Below are positions 58,238 to 64,000 of a stretch of DNA of 64,000 nucleotides, in pieces. Both the position numbers and the translations under genes were made by a program. The notes under the pieces were generated by a model, which saw only the letters and a list, made by a program, of their open reading frames with translations, did not search any database and was not told the DNA's origin. The first letter of the stretch is position 1, and the number at the start of each line of letters is the position of its first letter. The stretch covers positions 124,001-188,000 of the forward strand of contig JAWKIR010000004.1 in NCBI GenBank assembly GCA_041394245.1. Reading direction: 5' to 3'. This stretch comes from Acidimicrobiales bacterium. Its GTDB lineage: Bacteria > Actinomycetota > Acidimicrobiia > Acidimicrobiales > Aldehydirespiratoraceae.

Positions 58238-58771
58238 GTGACCGACACGAACGGCACCACACCGCCGACCGACGAGTCCGCGCCGTCGACGTTGGGGGAG
58301 CTGGAGCGCCACGTCGAGCCCCGACACTGGTCGACGGTCGAGGTACTGGTGAGGATCTTCCGGACCGGCCGTCAGATCGAGGCGTGGCTGGCCGACACCC
58401 TGGCGACCGAAGGCCTCGACACGTCCGAGTACGCCGCCTTGAGCGCACTCTGGATGCACGGCGAGCCCCATCGCCTGTCGGCAGGCGAGATCGCCGACCG
58501 ACTGGTGCAGACCACCGGCGGCACGACGAAGACGATCCGTCGGCTCGAGGACCGGGGGCTCGTCCGCCGGGTCGCGGATCCCTCCGACGGGCGGCGAGCG
58601 TTGATCGAGCTGACGCCCATCGGCCTCCAAGCGGCCCAGGCGACCCTCGAGCTGGTGCTCGACGCGTTCGATCTCGAGATCGGCGACCTCGACGGCGCGG
58701 AACGCTCGGAGCTCGGGGACCGACTCGCCCGGGTCAGCGGCGAGCTCGACGAGCGGCTGCGGCGGCGCTGA
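58238..58771 (+). CDS. MarR-family transcriptional regulator
   Basis: 177 residues, winged-helix MarR. The recognition part SAGEIADRLVQTTGGTTKTIRRLEDRGLVRRVADPSDGRR (read in parts) includes the D-x-R-R wing of MarR proteins. Ligand-responsive repressor of a nearby metabolic gene. GTG at 58238, TATCGT 7 nt upstream. Divergent from the P450 gene (59-bp gap) with a shared 14-bp palindrome, the likely operator. Its end is 10 nt from the convergent AddA gene. Confidence 0.92.
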   Translation: MTDTNGTTPPTDESAPSTLGELERHVEPRHWSTVEVLVRIFRTGRQIEAWLADTLATEGLDTSEYAALSALWMHGEPHRLSAGEIADRLVQTTGGTTKTIRRLEDRGLVRRVADPSDGRRALIELTPIGLQAAQATLELVLDAFDLEIGDLDGAERSELGDRLARVSGELDERLRRR

Positions 58772-58781
58772 CCGGGCCGGC

Positions 58782-61700
58782 TCAGATGCTCGCGTCGGCG
58801 TTGCGGGCCGAGGCGTCGGCGAGCTCGGCGGCGCGTGCGTGGACCTCCGCGATCGCGTCGCGGAGGTCGGGGAGCTCGGCTTCGGTCGCGCCGTCCTCGC
58901 GCAGGAACGCGAACACCACCCTGATCACCGGCTCACCCGTGGCCGCCTCGACCGCCGCCGCGTAGCTGGCCCCCTGGAGGCGGTAGCGCTCGAGCTTGAC
59001 TGCCACATCGTCGTCGCCGTCGATGCGGTCGGTCTTCCAGTCCACGACCACGAGGCCCTCGGCCGTTCGATAGAGCAGATCGACGTAGCCCTCGATGAGG
59101 AAGGTGCCGATCGGCGCGGCGACCCACAGTTCACGCCAGTGCTCGCTTCGTGCCGCGGCACGCGCAACGCTCGAATCGACTCCGGCCTGTGCGAGCCGGG
59201 CCACGATGTCGGTGCGGTTGGCCACACCCTCTGCGGCGGCCTGGGCCCGCGCGGCATCGTCGAGTCCGGAACCGTCGGCCAGGTCGACGACCTGCAGCAC
59301 GCCGTGGACGGCTCGTCCCACGGCGGTGCCGTAGCGGCCCTTCTGCCATGGCGGAAGGTCGAGATCGCGTGGACGTTTGTCGAGCCCCGGATCGAGTGGG
59401 AGGAGACCGGGGACGGGTCCGGGGTCGCTCGGGTCGACTCCCGGATCGCCCGGTGCGGCGGGCACTGGTCGGGGTGGTGGCGCAGCCTCCCGGGCGAGAG
59501 TGGTCGCCGCGATCACCGTCCGGGCCGAGGCCCGGGCGAGCGACGCGGTGCGTTCGGCCGTCCAGTCGGGGCGCGCCGGGAGCGGCTGCGGGGTGGGTCG
59601 GCTGATCGCAGGCACCCTGGCCGGGTGGGGTGTCCACTCGATGCCGGCGGCGGATGCGAGGCCGGGGGCGGCCAGCAGGCTGGCGCTCGTCGGCTTGCCC
59701 TTCGCATTGCGGTGGAGGCTGACCACGAGATGGTCTCGTGCTCTGGTCGCGGCCACGTAGAGCAACCGGACCCGTTCGTGGTCGTCCATCTGGTCGTCGA
59801 TCGGCTTCCAGTCGTCGTAGCCCTCGGACGTGACGGTGCCCGACAGCCGTACGATCGGGGGACCGCCGTTCGGAAAGGCGATGGATGGCCCCATCGGCGG
59901 CTTGCTCAGCTGGGTGGTCATCCCGCCGAGGACGGTGATCGGGAACTCGAGACCTTTCGCGCCGTGGATGGTCATGATCCGCACGCTGTCGTCGTCGGTC
60001 TCGGGGAGCACCGTCTCTGAGACACGCGCATTGTCGGCGCCCTGGAGTCGAGCCCACTCGAGATAGGCACGCAGGTCGCGACCGCCGGCGTCGGTCCAGG
60101 CCCGGGCCTGGTCGATCACGAATCGGAGGCGCCGCCAGACATCGCGGGGTGCCCGGGTCGCCACGGCGGTCTCGAGCACACCGCGTTCTCGCACGAGACG
60201 GTCGAGGAGTTCGGCCGGGTTGGACCACAGTCGCTGTTGGTGCAGTTGCGCGAGATGGCGCAGTCCGTCGGCGACCGGGTGGCTCCCGGCGCCTTCGGGA
60301 AGATCGTGCCGCAACGAGAATCGGCCTCCGAGCCCGAGACGCCAGTGCGCGAGGTCGTCGTCGCCGCATCCGTAGACGAACGATCGCAGGGACGCGACGG
60401 TCGCCAGCTCATCGGTCGGGTCGGCGACGGCGCGCAGCGCGAGCATGAGTTCGCGGACCTCTCGGGTGGCGTAGACCAACGAACTCGTCTCGGCCCGGTA
60501 CGGGATGCGGGCGTGGTCGAGGGCCCGTTCGAGGAAGGCGAGGCTCGTGCGGGCGGGAAGGAGGATGCACACGTCGCTCGGTCGGGCCGGACGCCATCCC
60601 ACGTCGTCGTCGTGGACGCTCCACGGGTCGGCACCATGGAGGGCATCGGCGATCGTCGCCGCGATGTCGCGGGTCTCTCGTTCACGGAGTTCGTCGGCTG
60701 ACAGCGCAGTGTCGGCGGCGGTCGTGCCGAGGAGTGCGACACCGGGACCCGACGGTGGGGGTTCGCGGCGAAACGCGGTGAGCGGCGCGTAGTCGGGTTG
60801 GCTCTCGGGGACGAAGGTGATCAGCTCGCCGAACACGTCGTTGATCCAGGCGATGACCGGTGCCACGGTCCGGAAGTTGACCGTGAGGCGGGGTCCGTCG
60901 GGGAACCGATCGCGGGCCGCGAGATACACGCTGATGTCGGCTCGCCGGAACCGATAGATCGACTGTTTCGGATCGCCGACGAAGAAGAGCCGGCCGGGTT
61001 CGACGGTGAGCTCGTCCCAGCGCCGTTCGACCACCTCGGTGTCGGTGGCCGCGATCAGGGCGGCGAGTTCGACCTGAATCGGATCGGTGTCCTGGAACTC
61101 GTCGAGCAGGAGCCGGGCGTAGCGCACCCGCAACGACGCCCGGACCTCGGCACCGTGGGCGGTCGAGCGAAGCAACCGCCGGGCCTGGACGAGAAGGTCG
61201 TGGAACTCGAGCCGTCCGGTCTGGCGGCGCTCGGCGGCCATCGCGAGCACGAAGCGACCGAGCCGGCCGGCGATGTGGGTGAGAGCTCCGGTGGTGACGG
61301 CGCGGACTGCCGCGTCGCAATCGCTGCCCAGACCGCGTACCGCGTGGCGGACGTCTTTCACGTCGACCGTCCAGTTCGCGGCGGCGCCGGCGCCACCCGG
61401 TTTGATCGTGAGGGTGCCCTTCTCGCCGAGATCGGCGGCGAGCGCCATCGCGTCGATCTCGTCGTCGGCGGCGTCGGCCAAGCGGGTACGTCGCTCGTGC
61501 ACCGTCGCGAACCAGGGGAGGAGCTTGTCGTCGTCGTTCGTGCAGTGATGGCGGAGCTCGAGGACCTCGTCGAAACGGGCCAGGAGTGCGTCGATGTCGA
61601 ACGGCGCCGGTTCGGGGGCGTCGAGCGCCAGCCGTTCTTCGACGAGATCCCAGTTGTCGGTCATCTGCAGGGCGAGCTGGCGCAACGAATCGAGACGGAC

Positions 61701-62237
61701 GCGGGCAGCCTCGAGCGCCAGGATCGACCGACCCATGTCGGTGTCGTCCAGCAGTTCGTCGAGGAACTGGAGCCAGTGCGACTCGAACTCGACCTGGGAC
61801 CCGATCTCGTCGAGCACCTCGACCCCGGGCGGGAGTCCGGCCTCGACGGGGTGCTCGTTGAGGATGCGCTGGGCGAAGGCGTGCAGCGTGCCGACGGCGG
61901 CCCCGTCGAGTTGGTCGAGGGCCTGGTGCGCGAGCGCCGCGACCTCGGGATCCTCCGTCGTCGACGCCGTCTGCTCGAACCGTTGGCGGATGCGGTCGCG
62001 CAGCTCGGCCGCCGCCTTCTCGGTGAAGGTGATGGCGGCGATGGACTCCATCGGGACACGGTCGATCAGCACGAGCGCTTCGACACGGTCGACGAGGGCA
62101 CGGGTCTTGCCGGACCCGGCGCCGGCCTCCACGAAAAGGGTCGAGGTCCGCTCGGCGACGATGCGATCGCGGTCGGCCTGGTCGACGGGTTGTTCGATGG
62201 TGTCGGGTCCGAAGAGCGGGAGTTGGGGATCGCTCAC
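58782..62237 (-). CDS. AddA-like UvrD helicase/PD-(D/E)XK nuclease
   Basis: 1151 residues. SF1A helicase: Walker A EAGAGSGKTRALV with Lys44, ARLLLDEFQDTDPIQ, QSIYRFRRADISVY, VNFRTVAPV, RIMTIHGAKGLEFPITVLGG and YVAATRARDHLVVS. A C-terminal RecB-type nuclease domain has GYVDLLYRTAEGLVVVDWKTD (D...D-x-K). It degrades and processes double-strand breaks with its partner. GTG at 62237, 2 nt after the stop of the nuclease partner gene. It is one half of an AddAB/AdnAB-type complex. Confidence 0.88.
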   Translation of the reverse strand: MSDPQLPLFGPDTIEQPVDQADRDRIVAERTSTLFVEAGAGSGKTRALVDRVEALVLIDRVPMESIAAITFTEKAAAELRDRIRQRFEQTASTTEDPEVAALAHQALDQLDGAAVGTLHAFAQRILNEHPVEAGLPPGVEVLDEIGSQVEFESHWLQFLDELLDDTDMGRSILALEAARVRLDSLRQLALQMTDNWDLVEERLALDAPEPAPFDIDALLARFDEVLELRHHCTNDDDKLLPWFATVHERRTRLADAADDEIDAMALAADLGEKGTLTIKPGGAGAAANWTVDVKDVRHAVRGLGSDCDAAVRAVTTGALTHIAGRLGRFVLAMAAERRQTGRLEFHDLLVQARRLLRSTAHGAEVRASLRVRYARLLLDEFQDTDPIQVELAALIAATDTEVVERRWDELTVEPGRLFFVGDPKQSIYRFRRADISVYLAARDRFPDGPRLTVNFRTVAPVIAWINDVFGELITFVPESQPDYAPLTAFRREPPPSGPGVALLGTTAADTALSADELRERETRDIAATIADALHGADPWSVHDDDVGWRPARPSDVCILLPARTSLAFLERALDHARIPYRAETSSLVYATREVRELMLALRAVADPTDELATVASLRSFVYGCGDDDLAHWRLGLGGRFSLRHDLPEGAGSHPVADGLRHLAQLHQQRLWSNPAELLDRLVRERGVLETAVATRAPRDVWRRLRFVIDQARAWTDAGGRDLRAYLEWARLQGADNARVSETVLPETDDDSVRIMTIHGAKGLEFPITVLGGMTTQLSKPPMGPSIAFPNGGPPIVRLSGTVTSEGYDDWKPIDDQMDDHERVRLLYVAATRARDHLVVSLHRNAKGKPTSASLLAAPGLASAAGIEWTPHPARVPAISRPTPQPLPARPDWTAERTASLARASARTVIAATTLAREAAPPPRPVPAAPGDPGVDPSDPGPVPGLLPLDPGLDKRPRDLDLPPWQKGRYGTAVGRAVHGVLQVVDLADGSGLDDAARAQAAAEGVANRTDIVARLAQAGVDSSVARAAARSEHWRELWVAAPIGTFLIEGYVDLLYRTAEGLVVVDWKTDRIDGDDDVAVKLERYRLQGASYAAAVEAATGEPVIRVVFAFLREDGATEAELPDLRDAIAEVHARAAELADASARNADASI

Positions 62238-62239
62238 AC

Positions 62240-64000
62240 CTAGACCTCTTCGGTGACGGCGCGCCAAAGGGCGAGGCCGGGGTGGTCGCTGATCCTCTTG
62301 TGGTCGGCGTATTGGTGGGCGGTGCCGAGGCCGTCGGGTTCGCAGAACTCGCATCCCACGAACATCCGCCAACCGGGTTGGTCGGGGACCTGAGGGAAGA
62401 CGCCGGCGGCGATGCCATCGACGATCGCCTCGACGGTGCCGAGGGCGAGCCGGGCGACCTCGTCGGTGACCCGATAGCCGGCCGTCGAATAGCCGCCCCG
62501 CTTGGTCACGAACCAGTAGGCGCCACGGGTCGCCGCGTCGGGGCGTTGCATGACCACCCGGGCTGCGGCTGCGTAGAGGGCGAGCTGGAGGAATCGGCCG
62601 CCCGGGGTCGGCGACGATTCCGAAAGATCCTTGTAGTACTTGCTCTGGCCGGTCTTGTAGTCGATGACGATCAACTCGCCGTCGTGGGTTTCATCGACTC
62701 GGTCGATCGACCCGCGGATTCGCAGCGGGCGTCCGCTGGGGAGTTCGATCTCGACCGGCGGAGTGGAGGAGTGGGGCATCCCGAAGGGCAACTCGGTCGC
62801 CCGGGGCCGTGCCCCGTGGGCGGCCCGCAGTTGATGGTCCATCTCGAGGAATGCGGTCAGGTCGTCGAGCACGACCCGACGATCGCGCGCCCAGTAGACG
62901 GCCCTTCCGACCAGACCCTTGCCGGCGATCCGCTCGGCCTCGTCGGTCGCGATCTCGAGGAGGCGATCTCGCTGGTCGGTGCTCCACCTGATGCCCGGCT
63001 CGGGAACCGCATCGGAGTCGATTGTCTCCGCCATCCAACGATCGAGGGCGTGGTGGACGAGCGAGCCGAGGTTGAGGGCGGTGATGCGGTACTGCTCCTC
63101 GGGGTCCTCGACCGGGTGGATGCCGAGGACGTGGCGGAGGAAGTAGGCGTGGGGGCAGCCGGCCCACGCTTCCAGACGGGTGGCCGACGTGACGTGGTCG
63201 GCGTCTCTCGGGGTGGGGAGCCGGACGCCCCGGAGGTCGCCGTCGGTGGCGAGGTTGCCGTCGAAGCGGGTGAAGTCGGTCGAGCCCCGACCCGTGATGA
63301 GGTCGACCCCCCGGCGGAGCTCGGGCCGGTCGGCGAGGAGTGCGATGTCTCCGAGGTCGTGGCCCGCGTCGGCGGCGTCGAGCATCGTGCGCACGTCGTA
63401 CTCCTGGACATGGGCCGGAAAGTCGGTCGAGCGGAGGGCCGCGATGAACGAGGGGATCTCCCGGAACCAATCGCCGGTGGCACGGCCGATGTCGGCGGCG
63501 GCCGGCCGCACGCCGTCGTGAGCTTCGACGGAGTCGAGTAGCCAACGCGAGGGGGCGCGTTCGGCGCTGCGCCGAAGGTCGCCGCGGGGGAAGGTCATCG
63601 TCAGGTGGCCGGCCGCGGCCATCACGGCGAGGAGCGCACGATGATCGTCGTGGACGCCCTCGCTGCGGGGAGGGAGATCTCGCCCGGTGACCGTCCGCAC
63701 ACGGTCGGGCAGGAGTGGGTCGTCGCGCCGGCGCGCCGGGAAGGAGCCCTCGGCCATGCCCACCACGAACACCGTGTCGAGTTCGAGGCCGATCGCGAGG
63801 TGCGCGCTCCCGATCAGCACACCGTTGCCGAAACTGCCGTGACGGCCGAGGTCATCGGCCAGTTGGAGCTCGAGCGCGCGTCGGAACGCACCGACCGACG
63901 GCGCCGGGTCGATGCCATCGAGATCTCCGAGCCGATCGATTGCAGCGTCCACCCGTTGCGCGGCGGCCCTCTCGTCGTCGGGCCAACCCTCCCGCAGGGT
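62240..64000 (-). CDS. AddB-like PD-(D/E)XK nuclease subunit, C-terminal part
   Basis: 586 residues visible; the start lies off the right edge. It contains a helicase-like end (VFVVGMAEGSFPARRRDDPLLPD, LAVMAAAGHLTMTFPRGDLRRS), then the RecB-like nuclease with GSIDRVDETHDGELIVIDYKTGQ (D...D-x-K; read in parts). Cysteines: GCPHAYFL near the domain start, and VGCEFCEPDGLG at the end, which gives three of four ligands of the AddB-type iron-sulfur cluster. The fourth Cys, expected 6 residues after the CxxC, is Gly. Coupled 2 nt upstream of the AddA-like gene. Incomplete, so the N-terminal helicase cannot be described. Confidence 0.85.
   Translation of the reverse strand, partial: TLREGWPDDERAAAQRVDAAIDRLGDLDGIDPAPSVGAFRRALELQLADDLGRHGSFGNGVLIGSAHLAIGLELDTVFVVGMAEGSFPARRRDDPLLPDRVRTVTGRDLPPRSEGVHDDHRALLAVMAAAGHLTMTFPRGDLRRSAERAPSRWLLDSVEAHDGVRPAAADIGRATGDWFREIPSFIAALRSTDFPAHVQEYDVRTMLDAADAGHDLGDIALLADRPELRRGVDLITGRGSTDFTRFDGNLATDGDLRGVRLPTPRDADHVTSATRLEAWAGCPHAYFLRHVLGIHPVEDPEEQYRITALNLGSLVHHALDRWMAETIDSDAVPEPGIRWSTDQRDRLLEIATDEAERIAGKGLVGRAVYWARDRRVVLDDLTAFLEMDHQLRAAHGARPRATELPFGMPHSSTPPVEIELPSGRPLRIRGSIDRVDETHDGELIVIDYKTGQSKYYKDLSESSPTPGGRFLQLALYAAAARVVMQRPDAATRGAYWFVTKRGGYSTAGYRVTDEVARLALGTVEAIVDGIAAGVFPQVPDQPGWRMFVGCEFCEPDGLGTAHQYADHKRISDHPGLALWRAVTEEV

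Overview
This 64-kb window is high-GC, tightly packed chromosomal DNA. Nearly every gene can be tiled, neighbours often overlap by 1-11 nt (ATGA, GTGA or TGATG junctions), and no gap exceeds 300 bp. I see no rRNA, tRNA, CRISPR array, phage, plasmid or insertion-sequence gene. The gene set includes F420-type oxidoreductases, a MprAB-like two-component pair, a LigB-like ATP-dependent DNA ligase, DUF3039 and DUF2277 proteins, an actinobacterial AddAB-like helicase-nuclease, P450s and many acyl-CoA enzymes. This points to a free-living aerobic actinobacterium. Acidimicrobiia is my best guess from overall flavour, but that is inference and not shown by a marker gene.

Layout. 1-9 kb: partial MMPL transporter, a HAD-IG 5'-nucleotidase operon with a PPOX/F420 protein, DNA polymerase IV behind a consensus SOS box, an enoyl-CoA hydratase, DUF2277, and a UvrD-type helicase with an N-terminal zinc-finger-like motif and a C-terminal HRDC region. 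9-20 kb: MFS exporter, a 3-hydroxyacyl-CoA dehydrogenase with a short C-terminus, AlkD-like and AlkA-like base-repair genes meeting tail to tail, a flavodoxin/dehydrogenase pair, a membrane GGDEF protein, an LLM oxidoreductase, and DNA ligase. 20-29 kb: RarD-like transporter, APH-family kinase, acetoacetyl-CoA synthetase, nucleoside hydrolase, ABC-F ATPase with SurE, and a hemolysin III-family protein. 29-40 kb: two-component system, two sulfatase-fold proteins, Nudix hydrolase, a secreted helical protein, an aminotransferase/omega-amidase pair and an acyl-CoA synthetase. 39.5-43 kb: a PsuG, DinB-fold, P450, thioesterase run. 43-49 kb: enoyl-CoA hydratase, SF2 helicase, VOC protein, SDR and galactokinase. 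49-58 kb: FtsX-type ABC transporter with its PadR regulator, GH4 alpha-galactosidase, acyl-CoA synthetase, and an AIG2-P450 pair under a divergent MarR regulator. 58.8-64 kb: AddA-like and (partial) AddB-like recombination proteins.

Working together. Lipid and xenobiotic chemistry (three acyl-CoA or acetoacetyl-CoA ligases, two enoyl-CoA hydratases, two P450s, thioesterase, flavin/F420 enzymes) is interleaved with DNA repair (Pol IV, AlkD, AlkA, LigB, UvrD/HRDC, AddAB) and nucleotide breakdown (5'-nucleotidase, SurE, nucleoside hydrolase, PsuG). Galactokinase and a GH4 alpha-galactosidase suggest alpha-galactoside use.

The most interesting signals are regulatory. Sixteen genes carry a TANNNT box 6-8 nt before the start codon and no Shine-Dalgarno sequence, which predicts widespread leaderless transcription. 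Two of these promoters have an operator-like palindrome in the spacer: a consensus LexA box at dinB and a MarR-type palindrome at the second P450. Other points are a tandem duplication that created a ten-codon ORF between response regulator and kinase, an AIG2 gene with no ATG, GTG or TTG start that would keep its motif, two sulfatase-fold proteins without the C-x-P/A-x-R core, and hairpins or palindromes that contain the stop codons of convergent genes.
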